From contig JASISA010000041.1 of the NCBI GenBank assembly GCA_031771865.1, forward strand, positions 434,001-498,000: a stretch of 64,000 bases of DNA, in the 5' to 3' direction. A program made the translations under genes and the position numbers. The DNA is from Nothophaeocryptopus gaeumannii. Taxonomy: Eukaryota; Ascomycota; Dothideomycetes; Mycosphaerellales; Mycosphaerellaceae. Numbering within the stretch: the first letter of the stretch is position 1; every line of letters begins with the position of its first letter. The notes under the pieces are model-generated. The model saw only the letters and a program-made list of their open reading frames with translations, was not told the DNA's origin and searched no databases. Below are positions 10,128-20,339 of this stretch, one piece after another.

Positions 10128-12219
10128 AAGGGCGGCAAGCGTGGATCGAAAGCATCAGCCCGGCGTTTCGGCGGGTGTTTGCGGAGTGAGGTGAGGTGTC
10201 AGCAGGCGTTCACTGATTGTCGGGTAGCGATCTTGAGGTCCGCCGGGTTACCATGAAGTGTTGAAGGGAGAAATTTTTCCGCACATCAAAGTACTGACGT
10301 CTCGAGATAGTCCGAGAAATGGATGTGAAGCCTCCAAGCTCTGATAATGGACTTTGTCCCCTTCATCGTGCAACGCACCGTACGTCGTTTGCTCGCAGCT
10401 TCCAACATTCCTCGCCTGCAAAGTAGGTCTCCGCAAGAGCGTTACACAGCGCAAAGAGCGAAGACGTGGGGTCCTGAGAGCCTATCTCGACCACGCTTCG
10501 CAGCCAATGTGGTGCCCCTATGATGCTTTACGACGTTTGACATGATCTTGGTCTATTCCACAGCGCACAGTCTAATGTCCAGTCTCATTGTCGTCAGCGT
10601 TCCTGTACGATCCCGTGGCCAGCTGGCGGAAGGAGGAACCTGTCGGCTTCAAGACGTGATCGAATGTTGCCTGCAGCGCCTCTGTCCTGGCTATCTGAAG
10701 TCACGAAGAGGGTCTCGGCCGCGACATGCACATGTGGATGCGCCAGAACCATTTATTGGTGGCGGACTTGGAAAAGGCGGTCAAGGTATACATATACTTT
10801 CACGTGGCCAGCTACACCGTCTGGGTTGTATTCGGCACTGCGAATATGTCAGCACATAAGTCTATCTCCCTCCTTCCGATTTCTTCCTCCGACGATGTCT
10901 TGCATGTCACTTCGCAAGGAACTGATCATCGGCATGCCATAGATAGCTCACGGCCTGCGAACTATCTGTTCACTTCAGGAAGTAGCCGATGCAAACAGTC
11001 CGTCGTGAGGATTTGAGGAACACCTTGGGACATCGGTCGCCGAGACTTCTCCCTTCGGTACCTGGTACATGGACGGCAGCTCCAATACCAAGATGTGCTG
11101 ATCCAGACTGAAGTGAGGTTCGAAGGAGTTCTTACCACACGCTTGAGGATGGGAGATCCCGGCACTTAAGCCACCGCGAACGCCGTGAAGGGAATCGGTG
11201 GCCATGGTGGTGGCTCCACGTATGCAAGCTCACGGCAGATGCACCTCGACGAGCTCATTCCCTTCCGGTGGCTTCGGGAGGTTTTCCAGGTGCCCGAGCA
11301 TCGCTCACGTCTCGCAGACTTGTTGCCTTTGCTATAAAACAGCAGTTTGCAGACGACCGAGTGCCGCCATGAGGGGTCCTGCCAGTAGCCTTAGTGTGTG
11401 TGAGCTTTCGTGCCACCACACCCTCAATACCCTCTGCTGATGCCTGTCGCGGCATGCAGAAAAGTCTGCTAACCGATACGCCGTGACGACGTCCGGGATT
11501 TGCCTTTGCCTGCGTTTGCTGCAGAGCTCTCTGCAGCTGCCGCCAGCATCCAGCTGCAGGGCTAGTAACCCATTCGCATCTAGTTGGAAGCGCTTGACGC
11601 CGGCCGCTGAGACGCAGAATTATACGGTCTACCCCCCCAGCGCCCCCAGATTTTGGGCTCTGTGGCAACTTTGTCTCGGACTACCGGTTGATGCCCAGCA
11701 CCATCCACGCGGCTATAGAACTACCAGCCAGCAGACGCCGCAGTCAAGAACCGGCCCTTCGCACGCCGCGCGCAGCATCGCATCGCATCGCATCACATCG
11801 CATCGCGTCTGCACAACAATTCCACCAGAGAGCTCGCAGATGCACTGTGAATGACCGGTCAGCTCCAGTCGAGCTGTGAGTGGACAGTCATCCGTTTGCC
11901 GGCCCTCCTTTGACGTACCTTTACCGTACTCTCTCTCCCACGACAATGATCCTACATCCGAGACATCGCACAATGAACCAACGACATCAACAAAGCCCAA
12001 CTTTCATCATCAACAAGGCTCGCCAGACTGGACGGTAGCACTCGTCACCCATTAGCAAGAAGATCAGCCTCGGGAAGAGAGTCGCTTATCGGATCCCGCC
12101 GATGCCACCGCCATCTCGACGCCGTCCGCCCAGACCCCAAGGATCAGCGAACACTTTGCGAAGCCAAACCAGACCGCAGCCTTACATTGATTAACGAACG
12201 CCTGAGGCGCGCAGGAAGG
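10128..12219. other. Gene-free 2.1-kb stretch
   Basis: Between the synthetase stop and the next start I find only short frames on both strands with no conserved motif and no consistent splice signals. A pentanucleotide repeat lies at 11774-11804. The last few hundred bases, rich in CA and CTC tracts, are probably the 5' leader of the gene that starts at 12220. An unrecognised non-coding RNA or lineage-specific gene cannot be excluded. Confidence 0.45.
11774..11804. repeat. GCATC pentanucleotide repeat
   Basis: Six tandem GCATC-type units; the fifth is ACATC, and a GCGTC unit follows. It lies about 415 bases upstream of the ATG at 12220, probably in the promoter or leader. Length variation between strains would be expected. 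Confidence 0.8.
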
Positions 12220-14190
12220 ATGCCTGAGGGCAAAGCATCAAAGTTGCCCAAGCCAGCGCAGGTCGAAGACTGGGACAGCGACGAGAGCGCTGCCCGGCCA
12301 GAGACGCTGGTCAAAGCGGAGGCCAGCAAGCGCAGAGAACATCAGCCGACGCGGACGCAGTCATCGTCAACAAGGCCAGCAAAGCACGCAGACCGACCGA
12401 AGAGACTGGATCCAGCCAGCGATTCAGGCTATTCGTCTCACACCAGCGCACAGAGATCGAATGACTCCCAAGCTCCTGCAGCGCCGACTGTCAGAACATC
12501 AGCCCAAAATGTCGCGCGACAGCTTGCACCTGCCAGCCCAACCAAATCAAGGCCCGTGGTCATGCAGAGAGTCGACAGCGCCCGGAACACCACCAGAGCC
12601 CAGACTGTGTCCAATGTCGCCGTGAAGCGTAGCGACAACAATTGCACGGATCCGAACTGTCGCGATCCGAGCTGCCGCAGCGAACGAAACCCGGAGCGAC
12701 GTTACACACTGAACTCACAACGTCCACCACCGCAGCCTACACCGCAACCACAGTACTCCTATTCTCAGGTCCCAAAGTATCAGTACTCTAAGGAAATGCC
12801 TCCTCCACCACGCCCGCGAGCTGGATCAACCTCTCGGTCCCGGCCTGTGAGCATTCACGGATATCCTGATGGCATGCCTATGGCTTACGCTGTATCTCCG
12901 GTTGGCCCACCACCATCGTCCTCGGCCTACTATTATCAGAGAGATCAGTATTCGCAGCAACCTCCGCCGATGTATGGATCAACGCCACCAACTCAGTCCG
13001 CCATGTTTCCACCACCGGCCTCGCCCATCGTTCCCCCATCGCCAACATCCCCTACCTACCCTGGATACCCCGGATATACTGGAAACGCAGCGTACTCTGC
13101 ACGAGCGATGAACCCGAATGTTGCAGGCTTAGAAACACCGAGAGCGCTGCCACCGCCAGGCATCTCAGCGCGCATGTCAGCACGGCAACCTGAGCGACGG
13201 ACACTACCTGGAGCGTATCCGGATTCTCACGAGCCCCAATCAGAGTCAGCGACAGACTCGGACGTCTATTCAGATGAGGAATACGTCACTCGAGATCGAA
13301 CACGAATTTCATACCGACGTTCACGGTCTCGCGGACAGGAAAGCTCGAAGGCTGTCGTCCACAACCCGACACGCCCCTCTCTCAGCAAGAAGTACGTCAC
13401 AGATACTGGTGTCCCACTCCGTCGACACAGTCGTCGTGAGTCTCGACCACAAGTGGAGGCTCGGCACTACTCGGACGGAATGGACTATCCATCATCAGAC
13501 AACTTCGACTCGGACCGGACCGCCCGCGCAGAAATTGGCCGTCGCAGTACTCAGACGTCGACACGAAGCTCTCGACGTCCCTCGGTCTCCACTAATGCCT
13601 CTTCCGGAGGTACACAGGCGACATCTCTGGGTAGTGTAGCGAACTACGGCAAAGCTATCATCGAAGATAAGCATGGCCGCCGTGTCGCCTACCTGTCGAA
13701 AGAAGCCCAAGCTGATTTGATACGGATGCATAACCAGCAGAATTTGGAACGCGATAGTCGGCATGACCGCGACAGTTTTGCGCAGAAGCGAGCCGCTGCG
13801 TTTGCTCATCAGCAGCGCATGTCAGCTGGATATGAGGCGGACGACCTGACTGCAGAGAATGTCAAGAAGGCCAATCGACGATCTGCGAGCCACATCTCGG
13901 GACGCAGTCAGAAGAGCGGAGGATCTGGCTCGAAGACGAGTAAGACTGATGGCGCTGTCAAGATCGACTTCAACGGAACGGTGCTGCACGTCTACGGGGA
14001 GACTGCCATTCGTGTTGCAACCGATGAAGATGGAGGAGCGAGATTGGTGATCGGATCCTCGATCGGAAGGGATAAGGAGTACAATCCTTCCAATTCCAGC
14101 AGCCGAATGGGACGATCTAGGACCAGCCGAGGACGAGATCGAATTCGAGAGGAAGATGAATATGTCGATGGATATGAGAAGGCGATCTAG
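12220..14190 (+). CDS. Large Pro/Ser/Arg-rich disordered protein, function unknown
   Basis: A 656-residue protein from the first ATG; the open frame extends 11 codons further upstream to a TTG, and GGAAGGATGCC is the better start. The N-terminal half is disordered and rich in Ser, Pro, Gln and Tyr, with a Cys-rich island (CTDPNCRDPSC) near residue 145, Pro runs such as KEMPPPPRPR, and a YPGYPGYTG segment. The middle is Arg/Ser-rich (SYRRSRSRG, RRHSRRESR). The C-terminal third is less biased: YGKAIIEDKHGRRVAYLSKEAQ, a helical Gln/Arg stretch, and a likely small beta element (VKIDFNGTVLHVYGETAI). There is no signal peptide or membrane helix. It may be a scaffold or RNA-associated protein, but no named domain is visible. 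Single exon. Confidence 0.8.
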   Translation: MPEGKASKLPKPAQVEDWDSDESAARPETLVKAEASKRREHQPTRTQSSSTRPAKHADRPKRLDPASDSGYSSHTSAQRSNDSQAPAAPTVRTSAQNVARQLAPASPTKSRPVVMQRVDSARNTTRAQTVSNVAVKRSDNNCTDPNCRDPSCRSERNPERRYTLNSQRPPPQPTPQPQYSYSQVPKYQYSKEMPPPPRPRAGSTSRSRPVSIHGYPDGMPMAYAVSPVGPPPSSSAYYYQRDQYSQQPPPMYGSTPPTQSAMFPPPASPIVPPSPTSPTYPGYPGYTGNAAYSARAMNPNVAGLETPRALPPPGISARMSARQPERRTLPGAYPDSHEPQSESATDSDVYSDEEYVTRDRTRISYRRSRSRGQESSKAVVHNPTRPSLSKKYVTDTGVPLRRHSRRESRPQVEARHYSDGMDYPSSDNFDSDRTARAEIGRRSTQTSTRSSRRPSVSTNASSGGTQATSLGSVANYGKAIIEDKHGRRVAYLSKEAQADLIRMHNQQNLERDSRHDRDSFAQKRAAAFAHQQRMSAGYEADDLTAENVKKANRRSASHISGRSQKSGGSGSKTSKTDGAVKIDFNGTVLHVYGETAIRVATDEDGGARLVIGSSIGRDKEYNPSNSSSRMGRSRTSRGRDRIREEDEYVDGYEKAI

Positions 14191-15619
14191 ATGACCGCCT
14201 TGAACATCTTGAATCCCGACGACTTGTGCTTGAAAAGCGCGGTGAACCATCCCACCACAACCGCCATACGAGCCACGAGCGACTCAGGTGTACCAGCATA
14301 CCCGAACATCATACGCACCAACGAGTAACAACAGCAAAACTTCCATCTCACATCTACCTTGACGTTTATCCTGCGTAGCGAATTGCGATTTCAACTTCAA
14401 CGTCTTAGCTAGCGAGCGAGCGCCAGCATACGACAGGCGCTTCTACGTTTCACTTCACCTTGGATACCCACACAGCTACAGCTACCGACTTATCAGCTCG
14501 CCGTTGCTGACAGTCACCGCTCCAGGAGAGCGCAGACACGTCGGCACAGGCGATCACAAGTTCAGGTTGATGCTTTTGGGAGTTCAAAAGCTTCTTCTAT
14601 TCAAAGAAGGTTATCTTATTTCGGCATGTTTCGTCTCTATATTTGTTGATGATGTGATGATTTTTGAAGGAGATTACGACAGATTGATTTTGATTTTGAA
14701 TTCGAGAAGCGAGGTATTGTTTGGCTATTTTGTTATACCCCCATTTTTGAGCGTTCAGGCATTGCGAGGAAGACGTTCTGCCATAGCAGACGAGAAGGAA
14801 GAATGTGGATACGGTCTTCCATGAGCGATGCTGTGAACACTCGGGGAGTTTTCGCGATGATGGTAATGGCAGGTTGACGATTGAATATGCACGACTGTAC
14901 GAGTTCCGGGTTACGGGCACATGAAGAAGCATCGATATCTGCTTGAGTGGGAAATGCGAGAGTACCACGAATGAGAGATGCGAGAGGATCGCTTCCTTTA
15001 CGACGAAGAAGTGAGAGCCGTGGTCGATAAGTCCATAATTGATTACATTCTTCGTTCCATCGTATCCTGTTCGCTGTACGCTATCTACACATCAAACCCC
15101 AAATACCGCCATCAAGGTCGGTTCACTCGGTCAGCGAGCGCTCATTGATTCCATTCCCAACTCAAACGCCTTCAATTGCCGCTTTGTCTCTGATTACAGC
15201 AATCTATTCTGCCCACTTTCCAATTCTGACGTCGTCGCGTCCTATTTCGGAAGTCCCCCAAGTGGTGTGCAAGTGCATGGTATAGAGGACCTCGGGCCGA
15301 CCACAAATCTGCAAGCCTGCCCAATCTCGAAGCCCAAAGTCGCACACCATCTTTTGCTTCAGGTCGCATTGTGCAAAGTCGCACATTGTTCCGATGTTCT
15401 CCAGCCGTTCAGAAAGTCAAAGTCTTTCGCATCAGAGAGTCATAGAGAAATCTCCGCGATACTACCGCCAAGCAGGAGTTTGTTCACGCCAAGGCGATCC
15501 CAGCAATACGTGGCAGACTCCTGTTCACCCATTTCACGCCTCGTGTCTGACAAACGTCAATCTGCAGGCGCCTTCATCTTCCAAGCAGATCATAGTTCAT
15601 ACGATTCGACAACCCCGGT
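14191..15619. other. Intergenic stretch between convergent genes
   Basis: The region holds the 3' ends of two convergent genes and a relatively AT-rich block near 14590-14740. A plus-strand frame at 15039-15656 is long, but it has no family motif and runs into the 3' end of the opposite gene, so I do not call it. A 12-base direct repeat, CAAAGTCGCACA, occurs twice near 15340 and 15375. Confidence 0.4.
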
Positions 15620-16960
15620 CTATTCCAAGTCACTATCGGTTCCTCCACGTCGATAGCCACCGGAACGAGTGGCTTTGTCCTTCTTGCGCGGTGAGCTCTG
15701 TCTCCTGCTCTGTTGGCTGCGGTATTCGGACGAGTAGCGTGGGTTCTCTGTGGCGCGCGGACGGTACTCGTCGTAGTAGCTGGCAGTGCGGCGAGAGTCT
15801 GACTGGGTGTAGGCAGTGCTCAAGATCTCAGACTCTGGGCCGGTGCCGTAAGAGTAGTCGCGCTTCTTGGGAGAAGCAGAGCGGGAAGAGGCACGGTCGC
15901 GCTGGCCTCGGTGGGCGGATTGAGGCTTCGATGGGCTGGCAGATTTGCGAGCATGCGCGGGAGGTGGTGGAGGAGGAGGACCTGAGCTCTCGGCGGCAAG
16001 AGCAGCGGCTGCTTCCTCTGCTTCCTTCTTCCAACGACGCTCCATCTTCTTGGCTTCAGTGCGTGCCTTGCGCTCTGCGCGCTCCCTGTCCTTGTTCGGG
16101 CTGCGCTCCCGGTTGGGCAGCAAGTTAGCTTCTGAGCTGGCGGTGACGGTCGACTCGGTCATCAGGTCGGAGCGGTCGGTGTTGGTTCCATCGTAGTGGC
16201 TGCTGTCGGCGACACGGTTCATGCCTCCAACTCGTGCCGGCTTCTCCTTCTTGTACTGCTTGACGTCGCGGTCACGGTATCGCTTCGAGTGGTGGCCACT
16301 GCCAGCGTTGTACTCGGTGTTGAGCTCCGTCATCTCGTCCGTGACAGTCTCGGTGGCCAGCGAGTCGGTAAAGTCGTCGGAGTAAGTAATACTGTGAGAT
16401 TTGCCCCATCCTCGCTTCGCAAGTACACCCTTCCTGCCCTTCTCATCTCTTCCGACGACTGATCGAGCTTCGTTCTTGGCCCAGGCATACTTCTGACTGC
16501 CGTAGATGGTGCCGCCGCCTAGCTTGGTGCTCTTGGTGGCATTTGATAGTGTCTTGCCGTCTGGGCCCTTCCTCCGCAGAACGGTGGATTTGTAGTCGTC
16601 CCAATCACCCTCTTGGAACTGGAAGCCACCGTTCTTGGCCCAGAAGAAGAACCACAAACTGCCCAGAACCATACCCGCCCCGAGGACGGCGAACAGTGCA
16701 AAGAAACCGTTGTTGTTGAACGTGTCGGGCGGCTTGGTGCCTTGCCCATGGGCGAAGGTTGTAGCTGCTCGAGGCCTGACTGTCCGTGTCTGGAGGTCAT
16801 GCTGGGCGATAGGTGAGGCGTCATGGGCGGCGAAGAGTTTTTGGGAGTTGGTGTCGCGAATGTCGAGCTCAAGGGAGGACAGAAGATCGGATAGTGGTTC
16901 ATCGTACTTCGTGTCTCGAGGCGTAGACAAGAAGCCCAGTACTGGTGGTAGAGGGGCCAT
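15620..16960 (-). CDS. Single-pass membrane protein with charged disordered tail
   Basis: A 446-residue minus-strand protein. Residues 1-84 are hydrophilic without a signal peptide, residues about 85-107 form one transmembrane helix (GFFALFAVLGAGMVLGSLWFFF), and WAKNGGFQFQEGDWDDYKST follows at once. This juxtamembrane block, continued by VLRRKGPDGKTLSNATKSTK, is low in bias and is probably the conserved core. The C-terminal 200 residues hold an Arg/Lys/Glu coiled-coil-like segment (KARTEAKKMERRWKKEAEEA), a run of eight prolines less one, and a Ser/Arg/Tyr-rich tail. I believe this is a conserved Pezizomycotina membrane protein without an assigned role. Location in an internal membrane is a guess. 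Single exon. Confidence 0.82.
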   Translation of the reverse strand: MAPLPPVLGFLSTPRDTKYDEPLSDLLSSLELDIRDTNSQKLFAAHDASPIAQHDLQTRTVRPRAATTFAHGQGTKPPDTFNNNGFFALFAVLGAGMVLGSLWFFFWAKNGGFQFQEGDWDDYKSTVLRRKGPDGKTLSNATKSTKLGGGTIYGSQKYAWAKNEARSVVGRDEKGRKGVLAKRGWGKSHSITYSDDFTDSLATETVTDEMTELNTEYNAGSGHHSKRYRDRDVKQYKKEKPARVGGMNRVADSSHYDGTNTDRSDLMTESTVTASSEANLLPNRERSPNKDRERAERKARTEAKKMERRWKKEAEEAAAALAAESSGPPPPPPPAHARKSASPSKPQSAHRGQRDRASSRSASPKKRDYSYGTGPESEILSTAYTQSDSRRTASYYDEYRPRATENPRYSSEYRSQQSRRQSSPRKKDKATRSGGYRRGGTDSDLE

Positions 16961-17492
16961 TGTGAAGTCAAGCTGTAGGCCGAAGCCTCAGCTTGTTCGC
17001 GTCGGTTTCGTGATCAGGACGGCTTCGGCGGTGGAGCAGTATGTCGATTAGCACTGCAAATGAATTCAGTGTGTGCGTAGTGATGGAATTGGTGAAGATG
17101 TCACTTTCCAAGTGTTCGTCGAGGAATGCGTGGCGCTTTTGCTGGGTCGCTGTCTCGTTCTTGCCGCAGGAGGCTGGGCGTGCCTGCCACTCTGTTTACC
17201 AAGTGATGCAGCTTCCCTGTCGCAACAGCAACGCGGCTGCTGACGCACTCCCGCGAACAAGGGTCTTCCCGAGCTGTAAAAGTCTAAAACCATTGGCCTT
17301 CACTCTCCCCTACTAGCTCTCTGGACCATGACATTTTGACACAAGACAAGCTGAATAGAACGGTGAAACCATCTGTTGATCGAATAACATGATATTTAAC
17401 GCTGCTCTCCTGGAGCGCGATTATGGCCTAACCTCATACGAAGTCGACACCTCAACAAAGGAAGGACGCCAATGAGACTATGCCACCTACCT
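16961..17492. other. Intergenic stretch between two same-strand minus genes
   Basis: It should contain the promoter of the membrane protein at 15620-16960 and the 3' flank of the next gene. Short frames on both strands show no recognisable motif. No repeat or hairpin stands out. Confidence 0.4.
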
Positions 17493-17996
17493 TTACTTCA
17501 AGCGCGACGAACCAAGAGCACTCTCCTCCGGCATATCACTTACAACGAAATCCTCCGGCCTCCGCTGCGCGCGATGTCTATGGCATCTGCACTTTCTCCC
17601 CTTCCTCAACGCTCTTCCTGTCCTCTTAACTCTCTTCGGCGGCGCTAAGCGAGTGTCGTCGATCTCCCTCACAGACTCTCTGTACCTCGAATCCCTCGGA
17701 GACGGAGAGATTACAAAAATCTGTGGAACAGTCTGTGAGCTGGTGTAGACGACCTGACCATGTTCGTTCTTGCGCTGACCGGAGCCGTACCACTGTCGGT
17801 GCTCTCGCTGCTTCGGCTTGGTCTGGGACTCGATGTCAGACATCCATTCGGCGTGCTGCTCTGCGATTGCTCGCTTGCGGGTTATCAATAACCAGATCCC
17901 AAATGTTAAAAGCATGGCTGCCGCGATGGCCAAGGCGGCGATGGTCCCGACTGCGCGCATACTGGATGATGATGGTGACCGGACCTGCCAAGTCAT
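17493..17996 (-). CDS. Small single-pass membrane protein, basic tail
   Basis: A 167-residue minus-strand frame. After about 14 polar residues there is one strong membrane helix, about residues 15-38 (VGTIAALAIAAAMLLTFGIWLL), followed by the stop-transfer residues ITRKRA, so the short N-terminus probably lies outside or in the lumen and the tail in the cytosol. The tail is highly basic, with RKGRKCRCHRHRAQRR near residue 137 and two dibasic patches. No enzyme motif is visible. The layout resembles the small protein at 22769-23259 (helix near the N-terminus, then KKRK-type residues and an unstructured tail). Family unknown; it could be lineage-specific. Confidence 0.6.
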   Translation of the reverse strand: MTWQVRSPSSSSMRAVGTIAALAIAAAMLLTFGIWLLITRKRAIAEQHAEWMSDIESQTKPKQREHRQWYGSGQRKNEHGQVVYTSSQTVPQIFVISPSPRDSRYRESVREIDDTRLAPPKRVKRTGRALRKGRKCRCHRHRAQRRPEDFVVSDMPEESALGSSRLK

Positions 17997-18429
17997 GATG
18001 CGCTGGTTTGGTGGTCGTTGACTGAGGTCTGGGTAAGAGTGTAGCAGGGTAAGTGGCTTCTAGGGTGTGTCTGGGGATGCAGAAGAAGCGGGAGGAGGTG
18101 GAGAGCAAAGAAGGTCCGAGTAGAGTGCTTAATTATGGCTGACAGGCACAGAAATGATCTGGCTTGTGGTTCACAAAGAGGTTGTTTTCGGGCCATACAA
18201 GACTATACAGGGCTTTTGTCAATACTTCCGGATGCTCATAACGCCTTACAACACTAGATACGAGAATAAGAGACAACGCAATTGTCACCAGCGCACGATT
18301 ATGAGAGGCCAGATAGCCGTGCTCTTTGATACTGCAACTTCTAGGGAACGCGCGTGTTCCAGGACTGAGCGAGGCGCATTCGATACTGAAAGCTCCAGAG
18401 TTCACAGAGTCAGAGATGGCTGGCACTAC

Positions 18430-18540
18430 AATCATGAGGTCCAGCGGACAATAGGATGTAAATCCGAGAATCATGAGCTTCAAAAGACAATAGCAGTGAA
18501 TAGCGACAATCACGAGCGCCGAAGCACAATAGCAGGTTAA
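18430..18540. repeat. 39-bp tandem repeat, three imperfect units
   Basis: Units start at 18430, 18469 and 18508, an exact 39-base period. Each begins AATCAYGAG and has RCAATAG about 20 bases further on. The last unit is truncated near 18540. A more diverged unit may lie near 18298 (GATTATGAGAGGCCAGATAG). The period is 13 codons, and one plus-strand frame reads NHEVQRTIG, NHELQKTIA, NHERRSTIA. It lies in the 690-base gap between 17997 and 18688, where I see no supported gene. Confidence 0.75.
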
Positions 18541-18688
18541 GGGAATTAGTGCATATGGCTGCATCTCATACTCTCGCGACAAGTCTGGCCGCTACATATT
18601 CTCAAAATCAGACTCATACATCGAAAGAACGTTCCCAGACCGGCCAGCTTATACCTACTCGATTGATCACCATTGGGTCAACAACGAC

Positions 18689-19609
18689 ATGGATACCACA
18701 AACCAACACTTCCTGGTCACATACACCTGCCTGCACTACTCCATCGTCCCGGCGCAAGATCTCAACATCTACTCTCATCTCCCTAATGGCACCTTCCTCG
18801 ATCTCCATCCGATCCCGATCTCCGACCACATCTCCCTCCAACGCAAATGCCATCGCCAGCGATGTCAGCAACTCCAGCCTACCATCCTCTCTACCCGCAT
18901 TTCCAAAGCCATCCAGAAGATCCGAGAATACCTCGAGGCCACCGCAGGCCAGTACCTCGAACTGGGCGAGCTGTATCACAGCATCGTACCTATAGTACGT
19001 GCAGCAACATGCCAGGACAAGGACTGTCGGCTTGCACACCAGCAACACGGGATCGAGCGACGCTTTTGGAGAAATGATCCCTTCTTTGAGTCATGGCTCG
19101 ACATCATCCATGCTCTTAAAGTCGCGCAAGAGACCCTTTCTGCCGATTGGGTACCGAGTGCGGAACAGCTCGAGATCATCAACCAGTGCCGAGCCAATGT
19201 GGGCGAGATCGAGGGCGAGGTGGCGAAGCTAGAGGCTGGAGTGGCGAAGATAGAAGCCTTTGGGAAGGAGAATAAGGTGATCAAGAAGATGGTGAAGCCT
19301 GCCTGGGCTGAGGGGAAGAAGGCGCTAGTTAGGCCGATGAAGGTCTTCGAGTGGACTGTTTTCAACGATTGGGCGGATCGAATAGAGGGGCTATTTGAGC
19401 ATTTCGAGCAAGAGATGGAGGAGGAGGATGCAGTGAAGGAGACTCACCCGGTCCGCAGAGACAGCGTGGTCGAGAAAGAGGAAGCGACCGAGCTAAGCCA
19501 TGCGGATTTGAAGCCATCTGCCGCTGGCACGAAGCGGAAGCGAAGCAGTGTCAAGACGACCGAAGGCGATGAGGATGAGTATCCTCTCAAGCGCATCCAG
19601 TCGCAGTAG
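18689..19609 (+). CDS. Hypothetical protein, intact member of a paralogous pair
   Basis: A 306-residue single-exon protein. It opens MDTTNQHFLVTYTCLHYS, matching the start of the gene at 20340 (MATQDQHILVTYSCTHYA). Other features are scattered Cys/His (CHRQRC near 54, CQDKDCRLAHQQH near 108), a helical middle with a coiled-coil-like stretch (VGEIEGEVAKLEAGVAKIEA), a Trp-rich segment (VFEWTVFNDWADRIEGLFEHF), an acidic run and a basic tail with the likely nuclear signal GTKRKRS. No signal peptide or membrane helix. The family is not recognised; paralogy and the nuclear-type tail suggest a lineage-specific nuclear or cytosolic protein. Confidence 0.78.
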   Translation: MDTTNQHFLVTYTCLHYSIVPAQDLNIYSHLPNGTFLDLHPIPISDHISLQRKCHRQRCQQLQPTILSTRISKAIQKIREYLEATAGQYLELGELYHSIVPIVRAATCQDKDCRLAHQQHGIERRFWRNDPFFESWLDIIHALKVAQETLSADWVPSAEQLEIINQCRANVGEIEGEVAKLEAGVAKIEAFGKENKVIKKMVKPAWAEGKKALVRPMKVFEWTVFNDWADRIEGLFEHFEQEMEEEDAVKETHPVRRDSVVEKEEATELSHADLKPSAAGTKRKRSSVKTTEGDEDEYPLKRIQSQ

Positions 19610-20339
19610 ACTCTAGAGTAAATTGACTTCACATTGGCCTGTCTCGAATGAGCTGACTTGCGCGACGCTCTTACGATCGGTTTCCGTACCTCATTACACA
19701 ACCTCGCCTTGCGAGACTGGATCAAGATGAGACTCCCAACCTGCAAACATTGACACTGGAATTCGACCGAGCGTCCTTGCGTTAGCTGTTCTCCGCTGAA
19801 CAGCAATAAGCGAAGGATGTGATATCGAACTCGTCACCTCCTCCCATAGCATTTCCCTGCAAAGACATTGCGAGGTGAGGATACCAACCTGGGGTAGGAA
19901 GCATTGAATCGTGAAGCAATGTCTCCACACCAGGCTCTCTCAGCCGAGAAGCACCAAGCTACGCTCAGAACATCGAAGACGATAACTCGTCCAATTGCAT
20001 CGTCTCATGAAGACGTTGCGAGATGTGACCGCTAGTTTGACGTGAGATCTATGCGAAGCATATTTACATACACTGTTCTCAAAGAAGAGACACCGAACTA
20101 AGCACAGGTCATCGAACATGTCACCTCCCTCCTCATCATCAAAGACAGAAGACCATTGTTACTCTGTCTTTGTCTCAAACAATGCTTGAATACCTCAAAG
20201 ACGACGCATACCAATTCTGTCTCTCACCTGCAACATTCCAATATCCCAGAAACAAACTCACATCATCAGACATACATACACAGCAAACGCACTTTCATTG
20301 TTCCAACACCTACACATCGACTACTTTCGACAACACACC
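19610..20339. other. Spacer between the paralogous pair
   Basis: No supported gene. Short frames lack motifs. The last 200 bases are AC-rich (cacatc, aacac tracts), as is usual for fungal 5' leaders. They precede the paralog start at 20340. Confidence 0.4.

Noticed and set aside
15039..15656. Long plus-strand open frame (205 codons)
   Set aside because: It has no family motif, its composition is random-looking, and it overlaps the 3' end of the well-supported minus-strand membrane protein gene.
18133..18582. Minus-strand frame (149 codons) with hydrophobic segments across the 39-bp repeat
   Set aside because: The hydrophobic pattern comes from reading the repeat units backwards; there is no start context or motif. 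The plus-strand frame was also not accepted as a gene.
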